A stretch of DNA of 64,000 bases from Hexactinellida sp. DTS-2022 (Eukaryota > Porifera > Hexactinellida), in contig JAPNXP010000015.1 of NCBI GenBank assembly GCA_028753945.1, positions 806,001 through 870,000 on the forward strand, in the 5' to 3' direction. Shown piece by piece: positions 49,101 to 56,300 of this stretch. The position numbers were made by a program, and so were the translations under genes. The notes beneath the pieces are model-generated. The model was not told the DNA's origin. It was given only the letters and a program-made list of their open reading frames with translations, and did no database searches. Within the stretch, counting starts at the first letter, position 1. Every line of letters starts with the position of its first letter.

Positions 49101-49703
49101 ATCCTTTTTGTACTACAAACTGGCCAAACAAGTGTGACATAGGGAGGGGAGTGTAATTTTCGAGAATTTTGCGTTACGTAGCGTTTGAACAACCCCTTAA
49201 GCTAATTATATTGTTATACTACATACCTCTATTTAACAGGTAAATTCACTGCAATCATTGAATGGGTGAATGTGGGTCTGGTACACCAGGCCTACTTTGA
49301 AAACCTTCAACTTGTGGACAAACAGATATACTACATTTATGTGCGGGCTATTAATCGAGTCGGACTTAAGAGCATGCCCGTCTACACTTCGTTCTATGTG
49401 GACATCGAGCCTCCAACTCTCACAGGCTATATCCGCACTTCCTGGGACAGGAGAGGGTTTCTTGACATCGACTGGACAGACACTTTCTCTCATTTCTCAG
49501 ATCTAAAGTACGAGTTTATAATGGGAAGTCCGCCAGGCTCTGATAGCGTAAAATCTCGCGTGAGCACTGGTCTGAGTACAATGAGGTTGTCTTCTAGCGA
49601 GGTTAACCAGTTCACTTTATACTCTATCACAGTCACAGCCATTACAAACTCTGGACTCACAAACTCTCTAAGCCGGCTCCTATACCCAGCTAGCGACAGC
49701 TAA
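25117..49703 (+). CDS. Giant secreted modular protein with repeated fibronectin-III-like modules
   Basis: Seventeen exons: 25117-25186, 25243-25368, 25495-25821, 26142-26307, 26803-27836, 27916-28094, 28154-28364, 35547-35722, 35791-36628, 36889-38898, 39179-39771, 40082-40337, 43987-44173, 44482-46163, 46384-48144, 48358-48702 and 49240-49703. Their 10,425 nt form one open frame of 3,474 residues with matching phases. It starts with a signal peptide ([20 protein letters not shown]) and an EGF-like exon ([13 protein letters not shown]). About 17 modules follow, separated by a linker of the form (I/V)D-x-(T/S)-PP-x-x-G and each carrying W-x-G-F-x-D-x-x-S with YEW-x-IG and YY-x-x-VRA, like fibronectin-III folds. 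Two Cys-rich inserts occur ([18 protein letters not shown]). No membrane span is seen, so it is probably secreted, matrix or surface-associated. Domain names are structural inference; no named orthologue is recognised. Confidence 0.9.
25957..26065. repeat. GGCCAACACC-family element
   Basis: Begins CAGCCAACACCTTTTCTAAT; matches elements at 57004-57110 and 59239-59343 over 'ttctaatgtaatttt' and 'ctggcaag'. The right end is worn. Confidence 0.5.
26434..26729. mobile_element. Non-autonomous hAT-type element with 8-bp target duplication
   Basis: 296 bp between two perfect copies of CAATGAAT (26426-26433 and 26730-26737). Termini CAGGGGTTTATCTAGG and CCTAGATAAACCCCTG are perfect 16-bp inverted repeats, and internal GGCACC/GGCCGG words extend the inversion. 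An 8-bp duplication with CAG-ended termini is the hAT pattern. It lies in an intron of the giant gene and has no transposase. Confidence 0.92.
28561..30444 (-). CDS. SAM-domain GTPase with Cys-rich module, copy 1
   Basis: A 627-residue single-exon ORF, antisense in a giant-gene intron. Seen: an N-terminal SAM-like helical domain ([20 protein letters not shown]), a P-loop GTPase domain of the septin/AIG1-like type with G1 GETGSGKST near residue 151 and G3 DTPGFF, a coiled stretch ([17 protein letters not shown]), a Cys/His-rich module ([12 protein letters not shown], then [10 protein letters not shown] and SHRDH), and a charged coiled coil to the end. The Cys spacing looks like a zinc-binding knuckle. 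The paralogue at 31056-32897 has the same order of domains. Interferon-inducible GTPases and GIMAPs share this sort of fold and act in cell-autonomous defence; that role here is inference only. Membrane spans are absent. Confidence 0.88.
   Translation of the reverse strand: MAQEFTYTKLEKLNEEQTKAILQNSFPNEFRTFNLDNVGDVNGDLLLLLTEKELEDEFEIKTQETRINFLKQIERYKRNGVPIMGNMVVREDEVTQSSLHRYHQDRIIELVLTDRNRKANTLSTKLLHWPVIESTNASPGEDTVKQILFLGETGSGKSTLINSIVNALIKLEQSDQFRFKLIDNEQQTGSSSTNAIRGYTWESEHSSYSYVFWDTPGFFNTEGFECDTKTTKDIEQFMDKVQELDAIVIVEKFSNLLGPKSSNKAKLLNGYLYHKMLSYFGEGVIPFVHLFLTFPTHYEEVTPNLSHCAFPFLPDQVYTINNTVMYESEPANTDISKLLWERNFKIIERFFDKMHARGPVNLTSVARHILEHRHQLELSSKEFIARLEKIKKNTREYTEYGNSKKIAEKEMNENKDYYVNEKQIVRESIPTRRKTTYCTECVFTCHADCLRNSQEKKTCEAFNTKGQCQVCPKKCPVKSHRDHPYIIEDKEVTKRVEDKIKKQIFDDAVAKLKVIEGEIETCDNEYNLLENDAVTLMKKIETTLGELNTSAPYFQVNSTYNYLSLIKQQTKCTQFEIEALLTQYVNVWISKNMSKPAEPKERNPKNDLRDLNSGVEALEKELLTTKF
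30445..31055. other. Gap between the two SAM-GTPase genes
   Basis: 611 bp, AT-rich. It should carry the promoter of copy 1 and the 3' UTR of copy 2. A segment near 30825-30875 (TTTCGCGAGAGAACCGAG, GGGGCTCG) weakly resembles the GCGACCGAG repeat at 16340. Nothing else seen. Confidence 0.45.
31056..32897 (-). CDS. SAM-domain GTPase with Cys-rich module, copy 2
   Basis: A 613-residue single-exon ORF with the same architecture as copy 1: SAM-like domain ([20 protein letters not shown]), GTPase domain with G1 GETGTGKST near residue 153 and G3 DTPGFGDT, coiled coil, Cys/His-rich module ([27 protein letters not shown]) and a C-terminal helical region. The shared pattern C-x2-C-x3-CH-x2-C then G-x-C-x2-C-x3-C in both copies argues it is functional. 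The two are strongly diverged, so this is an old duplication. Fish and invertebrate genomes carry expanded SAM/GTPase families, many linked to innate immunity; that link is unproven here. A worn fragment of a third member lies downstream at 33820-34290. Confidence 0.88.
   Translation of the reverse strand: MACASTKKLKDLNKTEVKCMLGSIKFENIAHKILSGEYGEVTGELLEDLDDEILKDEFKIAESLQRKRFLKKIYEFKSNGVPLDMLQAPGADATNPKSEKESGRPELEALLSKGTKIVTACTSEMDIISFPTKKVLVSQYKPAAYNKLKKIIVMGETGTGKSTLLNSFVNYLAGVELEDPFRFQLVVDEQARAGDQSKSQTSEISGYLIENTKLNYDIQIWDTPGFGDTLGVERDEKIKEQINELLKKEDECHAICFVVKANVNRLTDIQNYIIDRVLLFFGKEAKENIFLLATFADANRPEVLGAQEKSNFPFSEDRWFAFNNADLFKPTSQRTPFTQIYWDSTYSIIEKFFRMLGHQTPFSLNTTKAVIEEREKLQMNVEAITIKIDNVLAIKNNGEENLRKLEAEKGQVERTKKFTKKVITHKKLPIPTKNITTFCVQCTETCHENCAIPDDDKKAGCWAMTNGECRICTGKCKWDWHKNIPYIYVDETEESTETISSVKDQHDAAKKNVSLYESTKRTFVEENEKATKMLMGLLAAIKFQLESINKTAILSYSWDMCKYFMTLKEAEIKRGNNMKALQYEKLVNQELLQIKSGELTVDSVMAYAGSKIV
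32937..33663. mobile_element. hAT-like non-autonomous element, about 0.7 kb
   Basis: Ends GCGGTTCCCAAACTTT and CAGTTTGGGAACCACT are inverted and match the hAT-like termini at 15606 and 16961. No transposase ORF and no clean target duplication are visible. It separates SAM-GTPase copy 2 from the pseudogene. Confidence 0.6.
33820..34290 (-). pseudogene. Decayed SAM-GTPase fragment (G domain only)
   Basis: Nucleotides align in order with copy 2 positions about 32045-32534: 'cttctctcccgaagaagag', 'aacatatcgcatggcatgca', 'ccccggagtgtccca' and 'cagttcccgtttccccca', then 'atgtccatttcagagg'. Only the GTPase domain is covered. The P-loop codons after GETGT carry a 1-nt loss and in-frame stops follow, so it cannot encode a working enzyme. 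No SAM or Cys-rich part was found. Confidence 0.8.
34291..35546. other. Remainder of the giant-gene intron
   Basis: 1.26 kb, strongly AT-rich. A degenerate TACGAAC-type element lies at about 34680-34797 (AACTCTCGTTAG ... CTAACGAGAGT). No ORF or other structure seen. Confidence 0.5.
34680..34797. repeat. Degenerate pogo-like element
   Basis: Left AAACTCTCGTTAGTTACACC and right TTTTGGCTAACGAGAGT are inverted; inner 'ctcattaaccggagt' links it to the TACGAAC family. Confidence 0.45.
36735..36800. repeat. Remnant of a TATAACGAA-type element
   Basis: CTCCGCTTATAACGAACTCC and the degenerate inverse TTGAACTTCATTATAGCAGG, in a giant-gene intron. Confidence 0.45.
39045..39142. repeat. CAGTCAGGTTC-ended remnant
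   Basis: Right end GAACCTGACTGTA preceded by 'gttcataataaaa', inner inverse 'ttattatgaacac'. Relative of 10999-11060. Confidence 0.45.
39850..39985. repeat. Dispersed repeat with GCGACCGAG core, second copy
   Basis: 'caaatagagaaatcgcg', 'gttgagtaaa' and 'gcaaagcgaccgagac' repeat the order seen at 16340-16500. Confidence 0.5.
40443..42253 (-). CDS. HDDC3: MESH1 (HDDC3) ppGpp/NADPH hydrolase, with a lesion in exon 2
   Basis: MESH1 is the metazoan SpoT-like HD-domain hydrolase of (p)ppGpp and NADPH. Exon 1 (42253-42071) encodes [20 protein letters not shown] with the first metal-binding His. The next exon begins at 40828 with [17 protein letters not shown] (His-Asp and catalytic Glu-Asp) and runs to a TAA at 40443, ending with [16 protein letters not shown] (metal Asp). 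Between SFGAE and LERKL the sequence is broken: the continuous frame hits a stop, and the conserved block around EEVTDDK (about 16 residues) is missing. An 11-nt stretch, GTGCGCATTAG (40753-40743), starts GT and ends AG but is too short for an intron. This may be a collapsed or deleted intron plus exon end, or a real mutation. The gene sits antisense in a giant-gene intron and hosts PIGP in its own intron. Confidence 0.85.
40893..41045. repeat. Pogo-like element (TACGAAC family)
   Basis: Left end GAACTCTCGTTAATACGAAC; inner 'cgtattatccgg' and 'cgccttatat' as in sister copies; right end degenerate. Confidence 0.6.
41082..41478. repeat. CAGT-ended element (ACAACGGACACC type), interrupted
   Basis: Left CAGTAGAGCCTCTGAACAAC; matching inverse GTTGTCCGGTATTTAGAGG nearby, and GGGTTGTCCGTTATTT on the far side of a second element inserted at 41161-41421. 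Confidence 0.55.
41161..41421. repeat. Inverted-repeat element ACCGTATTTCCTTGAATAG
   Basis: Left end ACCGTATTTCCTTGAATAGT and right end CTACTATTCAAGGCAATACG are inverted. Internally 'gaataatcgccccc' is repeated several times. It lies inside the element 41082-41478, so it inserted later. Confidence 0.7.
41526..42002 (-). CDS. PIGP: PIGP, GPI-GlcNAc transferase subunit P
   Basis: PIG-P is a small ER membrane subunit of the enzyme that makes GlcNAc-PI, the first step of GPI-anchor synthesis. Single-exon ORF of 158 residues (human isoforms 134-158); a second in-frame Met ([11 protein letters not shown]) could be the true start. Seen: [19 protein letters not shown] as first membrane span, the family motif [16 protein letters not shown] leading to the second span ([16 protein letters not shown]), and the conserved end [16 protein letters not shown]. 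It lies in the intron between MESH1 exons on the same strand, about 70 bp from MESH1 exon 1. Confidence 0.93.
   Translation of the reverse strand: MVVDLSAVAKYKMPRIEQEHNPFRKPSRAVHGFVAYQVSYILLVAYLIWAFVPDQYLQDIGITYIPQKYWAIAIPTYVPFFILCGILFVIGLNIAAVPELSDPRTIGSDPHSYTAGEEDTQLDPARGDLPPVRDIPIQEVNTHMFLLEDVYAKRKHRK
42568..43794 (+). CDS. UBOX5: UBOX5/RNF37-like U-box E3 ligase
   Basis: UBOX5 is a U-box ubiquitin ligase, nuclear in mammals. Single-exon ORF of 408 residues (human about 540). The N-terminal domain matches the family ([20 protein letters not shown], then [15 protein letters not shown]), and the U-box follows near residues 245-320 ([40 protein letters not shown]). After it comes a Lys/Ser-rich tail with KKPKTE. 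The C-terminal RING-type segment of vertebrate UBOX5 is absent, either truncated here or gained in vertebrates. Sense-oriented and intronless in a giant-gene intron, 190 bp before the next giant-gene exon. Confidence 0.88.
   Translation: MLVNVCTDLAGVSASCNCVSVSGSEPHNLVSSDPVMRSYGFRAERYVRAPVMACINLSCVKVPFTIAAVVMRGALRENTSFIADVFIGDGGQERLIGRLPFGGLTHSDYSPIGILIRTRDKPILDLASEVRGSYINEALILNKVSSSEDMQNTLFMRRTVKTLSVKITNLRGGISAGISWLEIWSECDSAPYVIPSSLPSLYPGTAIRHLYAAPEESKQLPVPSSETESIYTPLETPAEFIDQLTCEIMKNPVTLPSGNTVDMESIRKLMDQGLQADKPPADPFTGLPLEHFIPVTNVILRDRINQFELSKHENNGNGYSQSKVSGNRDTSDSIELEVSKPIPEVDLEEIRKKRISHFQSDAYLSKKPKTEYRPHRELLFSSHLPFESPIPKQKPKYETIDLTLSDDS
48874..49061. repeat. Pogo-like element (TACGAAC family), well preserved
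   Basis: Left end CAGTAGAAACTCATTAGTAC, right end GTACTATCGAGGTTCTACCG inverted, flanked by TA on both sides, as expected for a pogo/Tc1 insertion. Confidence 0.8.
49066..49199. repeat. GGGGCTGTTCAAACG-family element
   Basis: Left TTTACGCAACGCTTACAAGG, right GCGTTACGTAGCGTTTGAAC then AACCCC inverted. Abuts the pogo-like element at 48874-49061. Confidence 0.6.
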
Positions 49704-50109
49704 CAATAAATATGTTATTTAATACAACATCGCTCTATTAATCTAGATAAACTATTGCCTATTTGCTTTTATAATATTTGTGGATGAGTGAAGTGTTCCC
49801 TTGGAGGTTCTTTTGCTTGCTTTCTATTTCAATTTATAATTGTTTGTTTATTAATAAATAAATAATTGCTTTTGTACTACGTATTATAATATATTACTAC
49901 GTGTACTAATATTTTAATGTGTTGCAGTGTTGCTTATAATTATTATGCAGTTATTGAACTTTGCGAGAATAGTATAAATAGTTGAGTGTAGAAAATTTTG
50001 TTCTTTTTATATGTTCTACATTTTATACTGAGATAAAAAGTATGTCAGAAAGTTACTTTATGATTCAGATATCTTGGTATGTATATTATAATGTATAATT
50101 ACTAATTAG
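49704..50109. other. Intergenic region giant gene to ISCU
   Basis: 406 bp, AT-rich; AATAAAT three bases after the giant gene's stop could serve as its poly(A) signal. No other feature seen. Confidence 0.5.
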
Positions 50110-50592
50110 ATGTTGTCCCTATTCAGACAGTCTCGCCTTATCAGGCCGTACTCTCTCGCCCTGATAAACAGACCAGTGGCATACTACCACAAGAATGTTA
50201 TAGACCACTACGAGAACCCGAGGAACGTGGGCTCTCTCGATAAAAGCAAGAGCAACGTCGGTACCGGACTTGTGGGCGCTCCCGCCTGCGGTGACGTCAT
50301 GAAGCTACAGATAGAAGTCGACAACGAAGGAAAGATCGTAAATGCTAAATTCAAAACTTTCGGTTGCGGATCTGCTATCGCTTCTAGCTCGCTGGCAACT
50401 GAGTGGATAAAAGGGAAAAAGGTGAACGAAGCTGGTAAAATCAAGAATTCTGAGATCGCGAAAGAGCTGAGACTCCCTCCCGTGAAGCTCCACTGTTCCA
50501 TGCTGGCAGAGGACGCCATAAAGGCAGCTCTCAGCGACTACAAACGCAAACAGGAACAAATCAAGAACCAGGAGGTCGCTGGCACCAACTAA
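50110..50592 (+). CDS. ISCU: ISCU, mitochondrial Fe-S cluster scaffold
   Basis: ISCU is the scaffold on which NFS1, frataxin and ferredoxin build [2Fe-2S] clusters in mitochondria. Single-exon ORF of 160 residues. Seen: an Arg-rich presequence (MLSLFRQSRLIRPYSL), the mature start AYYHKNVIDHYENPRNVGSL, and the three ligand Cys in GAPACGDVMK, TFGCGSAIASS and LHCSMLAEDA; the LPPVK chaperone-binding loop is intact. The C-terminal extension is Lys/Gln-rich. Independent gene on + between the giant gene and the EXOSC10 paralogues. Confidence 0.96.
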   Translation: MLSLFRQSRLIRPYSLALINRPVAYYHKNVIDHYENPRNVGSLDKSKSNVGTGLVGAPACGDVMKLQIEVDNEGKIVNAKFKTFGCGSAIASSSLATEWIKGKKVNEAGKIKNSEIAKELRLPPVKLHCSMLAEDAIKAALSDYKRKQEQIKNQEVAGTN

Positions 50593-50845
50593 CTTCTCTC
50601 ATATTACAATACCCATTGACTCTATTATTTCTCTATCAGACTTTCTTCTAGATTTCTATCATTACGATTCAATATAATACTTACCCCTCCCCCCGCCAAT
50701 TAGTCAGTTAACTAACTATCCAGCTTCCTTGTTTTCTATTAATTTACAATTGGGTTTATCACTAAATAGCACTGATAGCATTTGTTCTCTTATCACATTC
50801 GATATAATGTGAATCCTGACATATGAACAGTTCTTATTTCTCGCA

Positions 50846-52532
50846 ATGCGTACAATCTCCATTCAGAAGCTTATAACTGGCGTTAAAGTAACACGGTTTT
50901 CTCATCGCGCCAGTAGACATTATGATAACTCCGCTAAGAAAACTAATGAGTCCTATTCCCGTGTTAACAGCTGGGTAGAAATGCGGATAAAAACCTCCAA
51001 CCAGATTCCTAAGCCACACATAACTCGGGAGGGTCTGGACAACTCTGACACACCCTTTGTTCCCTCACTGAGAGGAGGTGTTAAGCCTAACGCCATAGCT
51101 AGGCCGGATGCGAATAATCACACCTCCCTAGACGACACCGAGTTACATCCATACTATGAAGAGCTACAGGCGATAGAGTATCCAGAAACGGTATTTATGA
51201 GCAGGTGAGGACTTTACCGCAGTGCAAGATGTATCTTTTCTAAATTTCGGCTTTAGATATATTCTATAAATCCCTAAATGAGGTTCCAATGTAGACGCTA
51301 AGTTATTGTAGAATGATTGAAGTTTATGTATGTTGCACAGTAGGATGTTAATCCTTATAAAGCAGTGAGTAAGTATGTACAAGTATGCTATAGAAATTAG
51401 AAAATTATTAATTTCTAAAGAATAAGTTTAGCAATTAGTTATTGTAACTATTCTGTAGTGAGCCAGATAACCCGGGCCCGCTTGACAGCCACACATACGA
51501 GTTTATAGCTACGGAGGAGAGAGTAGACGCGTTGGTAGAGAAACTGAATGAGGCGACAGAAATAGCGATTGACTTGGAGCACCACGACTATCGATCCTAT
51601 CTAGGCTTCACTTGTCTTGTGCAGATCTCAATCAATGGACACGATTACGTCATAGACCCTCTCTCAGTGGGGCACTGTCTGCATAAGCTCTTAGACCCAT
51701 TCACAAACCCTAACATCATCAAGGTATTCATACTACTATTTGTCTAGTTAACAGTATTATACTTCTAATCTGCAGGTGTTGCACGGAGGAGATTATGATA
51801 TGCAAGTTCTACAGAGAGATTTCTCTTTGTATTTTGTGGGAATGTTCGACACTCATCGAGCTTCAATGGTTTTAGAGTATCCACAGAGGTCTCTAGCTTT
51901 TCTGCTGAGCTACTGCTGCAGTGTGACTGCCAGCAAGAAGTACCAGATGGCGGACTGGCGCCTGAGGCCCCTGCCCCCTCAGATGGAGAGATACGCGCGG
52001 GAAGACACACACTATCTGCTATACATATATCAGAGGATGAGGAACGAGCTCATCAGGAGAAGTACCACGGATGCACAGTTGGTTAGAAATGTGAGAAAAA
52101 TTCCAAATTCCTAAATAATTAAGTGATTCGAGACCTGAGCTATTATTCGGGGAAATACTGACAATTAAAAAGTGTTCATTTACATAATTTATTTGTGTTT
52201 AGGTGCTGGAATCTGGTAGGACGAGTTGCCTGAGACTGTACTCCAAGCCGAAGAACTCACTTGGCCTAAAGCGATACCGCTCTATGTCCCCTCTTCAGAT
52301 AGAGATTGCTAAAGAACTGATTATTTGGAGAGATCGCACTGCTCGTGAGAAAGATGAGAGTAGTGACTACGTGCTTCCCTCCAGCATGATATACCGAATA
52401 GTATACAACATTCCAGAGGACAGGGACGGTATCCTTGCATGTTGCAATCCTATTCCTGCTCTGTTGGAGAGTTCTGTTGATGAGGTGGTACTTGTTATAC
52501 AGCGAGCTAAGAAAACATTTAGAGACCGATAA
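50846..52532 (+). CDS. Short EXOSC10 (RRP6) paralogue with presequence-like N terminus
   Basis: Four exons (50846-51204, 51459-51723, 51776-52090, 52203-52532) give 422 residues. The DEDDy exonuclease motifs are intact: AIDLEHHDYRS, LHGGDYDMQVLQRD and YAREDTHYLLY, followed by an HRDC domain (IAKELIIWRDRTAREKDESS) that ends the protein. The PMC2NT domain that binds C1D/RRP47 and the long C-terminal tail of the full paralogue (53377-56437) are absent. Instead the N terminus reads MRTISIQKLITGVKVTRFSH, basic and hydroxylated with no acidic residue in its first ~25 positions, which looks like a mitochondrial presequence (inference). Exon 2 and half of exon 3 are almost identical to the neighbour, the rest is diverged. 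Probably an active 3'-5' RNase with a changed location. Confidence 0.88.
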
Positions 52533-53376
52533 ATCACTAAAATCCATTCATTCTAATCGATAGCTAGCCTGATAATCCTCTAATTAGGGACAACCCTCTG
52601 ATTTAATTGGGTAAAGGTTATATCACTTTTGATATGGAAGATGTAGACGTTTTCCTTAAATATTAAATTTATTTCTAGATATTTAATTTCTCACCTCCCT
52701 GCCAAGTTTAAAATCTGTAACTCTTGCAGTTCCCCAATCAATTCTAACGAACAAACAGAAACCCTAACTATTTAATTAAATAATAATATTTTGAAAACTG
52801 ATTTTCGCATAAATTCAAAAAAATTTCGCACTCAGAATTGGGAAACTTTTACGTATGTACTGTTACAGTTTATGGACGTGCCTGGTGTATTCCCGTGCAC
52901 ACCAGGACTTTCTTCGAGTGTGCACGCGTCACCAGGACTTTCTATAAACTGCAACATCATGCCAACATGTACTACCATATTGTATAGTATTTGTCAACAA
53001 AATTATTAAATTCTAATTTGAGTAGTGTTATATTTTAATTAATTAATTTAAAGTTATTATTGTACTGTTCCAACACAGTTTGTGGCTAATTAGGTACAAA
53101 CTGTATCAGAGAATATGTAATTTATGTGTATGCTAATGGTGAAGCATTAATTAACGCTCGACCCACATCATCAAAATATTAGCAATAATTAAAACCCAAT
53201 ATATGTCTTCGAGATACGCACTTAGTTTCATTCGCTTCTAATTATTGTAATCGTGAAGTAATAGACGCTGTAATTCAATTATAGTATAGTCGATATCACA
53301 GTGTGTACTTATAATGCATGATGTACCCAGTGTTTAGCTTGTAATTAGACTTATTCGTAGCAGATCTTCTGCCCCA
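52533..53376. other. Gap between the EXOSC10 paralogues
   Basis: 844 bp, AT-rich. A small symmetrical element lies at 52866-52950. No other coding or structural feature is evident. Confidence 0.5.
52866..52950. repeat. Small inverted/direct repeat cluster
   Basis: CAGTTTAT and ATAAACTG flank two copies of CACCAGGACTTTCT spaced 30 bp apart, the first also pairing with CCTGGTG upstream as a stem-loop. Origin unknown. Confidence 0.5.
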
Positions 53377-56300
53377 ATGGACACAGGAACAGAAGAAGAG
53401 ACGGCACCCCCCTCCCCCCCGCTGGAGATAGATTCCTTCTCGAAGGAAGGCTTCCAGAACCTGGTGCTGCTCACGCGGCTCTCGCACGAGCTCCCTCGCG
53501 AAACCACTGACTACGAGTACTACTCCTCTTTCGAGGGCTTCAAGCTGTTCACCGAGAAGATGCGCTCGCGCACCTTCTCCCTGATGCAGCGGCTGTCGGC
53601 GGGAATCTGTCCACTGCTGCCGCGACTGGCGCGCGGGGCGGGGCCGCTCCCGGAGCTCGAGGAGCTCTTCGAGAAGCTCGTGGAGACCAACGACACTGGC
53701 CTGGAGCAGGTCGGACACCTCATCGATATTCTCAACGGGGTTGTCCCCCCTCCCCCTATCCCTGCTGTGTCAGCTGACTCGTGTCCCTCCCCCGAGCAGC
53801 CCCCTGACCCCCTCGCCGTGCCCGCTGTCCCAGCTGTTCCCTACTCATCCAGCCCGCAACTGCCCAGCTGGAACAGACTCGAGTTCGGCTCCGGACCCAT
53901 GAACCACTGGGCCCGCGGACAGATGTCCCGGTCAAACCAGATTCCTAAGCCACACATTACTCGGGAGGGTCTGGACAACTCAGACACGCCCTTTGTTCCC
54001 TCTCTGAGAGGAGGTGTTAAGCCTAACGCCACAGCTAGGCCGGATGCGAATGACCACACCTCCCTAGACGACCTCCTCACCAAGATGAGGGTACAGGACA
54101 CCGCACGGCTGCACCCCTACTACGAGGAGATTCAGAGTGCCACCTACCCGCAATCTGCCCTTGTGAACAGGTCTGCTGTAGGAGTAACACTCTGTGCTAT
54201 GTAGCTATATTTATACTATTCTGTAGTGAGCCAGATAACCCGGGCCCGCTTGACAGCCACACATACGAGTTTATAGCTACAGAGGAGAGAGTAGACGCGT
54301 TGGTAGAGAAACTGAACGAGGCGACAGAAATCGCGATTGACTTGGAGCACCACGACTATCGATCCTATCTAGGCTTCACTTGTCTTGTGCAGATCTCAAT
54401 CAATGGACACGATTACGTGATAGACCCTCTCTCAGTGGGGCACTGTCTGCATAAGCTCTTAGACCCATTCACAAACCCTAACATCATCAAGGTTAAATAT
54501 ATATAATCTAAAATTATTATCTATAAGTTATTGATATCTATCCATGGTATATTTCTTTGACTTCCTTCTGAATTCATTTTAAATTTTATGAAGACCACAT
54601 AATTATCTTAAACAATGAAATAGACCACAGGTAAAACACAAATTTATGCCTATAGCATTACAATAGAGAGGTTGTATTAACCAGACATCTCCCAGGTGCT
54701 TCACGGAGCAGATCACGATGTGCAGTGGTTACAGAGGGACTTTGGATTATATTTGGTGGGGATGTTCGACACTCATCAAGCTTCGATAGTTTTGCAACTC
54801 CCAAAGAAGTCTCTAGCTTTTCTGCTGAGCTACTGCTGCAGTGTGACTGCCAGCAAGAAGTACCAGATGGCGGACTGGCGCCTGAGGCCCCTGCCCCCTC
54901 AGATGGAGAGATACGCGCGGGAAGACACTCACTACCTGCTATACATATATCAGAGAATGAGGAACGAGCTCATCAGGAGGAGTACCACGGATGCACAGTT
55001 GGTTCGAGAAGTAAGGAAACTAATATAGTATACAAATTACAATCTGTCGCTTTTGTTAAACCAATTTAATTCTTTTAATTAATCCTTGAATATTTTATTA
55101 TAATAAGCGACCAACTGTAGTATCTCTATCCAGAGTAAATCTCAATTCTCTTCTTGTAGGTTCTCGACTTGAGCCGGGATGTTTGTTTGAAGGTGTACGT
55201 TAAACCGGTATTGAATCCTTGTGGTTATTTAAAAATTATTTCCAAGAGCTGCTACTCCACGTCTCCCCTGCGGAGAGAGATAGCCAAGGAGCTCTACGCT
55301 TGGCGGGACCGGACCGCCCGCGAGAAGGACGAGAGTTGCGAGTACGTTCTGCCTGGAGCCATGCTGTTCCAGATCTCAGACAGAATTCCAGATGGCAAAC
55401 ACGGTATCCTAGCGTGTTGCAATCCTATTCCCCCTCTGCTGATGAGTAACATAAGCGAAGTGGTTCTCGCGTTGGAGCTGGCTAAGACGAACTTTAAACT
55501 CAACAACTATACTTCCCCGTACCCCAGGAGGAGACAGAGTGAGAGGCTTAACAGCTCTCAGTCGAGTGACCCCACGCGCCCCAATGTCCTGGAGGTGTCT
55601 GTCGAACAGAGCAGAGAGGCTGCCCATCTCACGCCAGCAAAGGGCCATATACACATACCACAGGGAACTTCGTCTCTTCCGATATTTCTAGAATGTTCTA
55701 ACAGAAATAAGACAGATCGAAAAGCGTTATTGAACAAAGTGCTAGCTACATTTACAGATCCATTTAACGCATTCCTAATGAGGCCAGTTGAGACTAGCGA
55801 GGCAGTAGCGAAACACGAGCCTACATCAATACCAGGAGAGGACAGCATCCTGGAGCAGGACATCATCTACTTAGCGCCAGACAAGGCTAATCCCAAAGCG
55901 AGCAATCCTCTCAATTTCACAACAGTTAAACAGAAGCCTGTTGACTCAATGCCAACTGCCTCCATCGTGATGGGAGACAATAACCTGGAGACAGTAATGG
56001 AAGATAGCAATTCCAAACCATCCTCCAGTGATTTTATTATTATAAACGACATGAATAAAGCTGAGGCGAAGAAGACGAAATCTGCAGAGAATGGAGTACA
56101 AAAACGGTTCAAAAGTGGGAAGAGAAAGAAAATGGACCCTGCTAAACCGGTCTATGTACAAGATAGGCCTTTTACGCCTTTCGATTACACAGGTCTGCCA
56201 CCCCCTATGCACCCTATGCCTCCCAATAAGCGCATGCGCTTTCAAGCGCCTAGGAACAACATTCCTAGACACCCCATGCCTAGTTACCCTCCGTTCCTTG

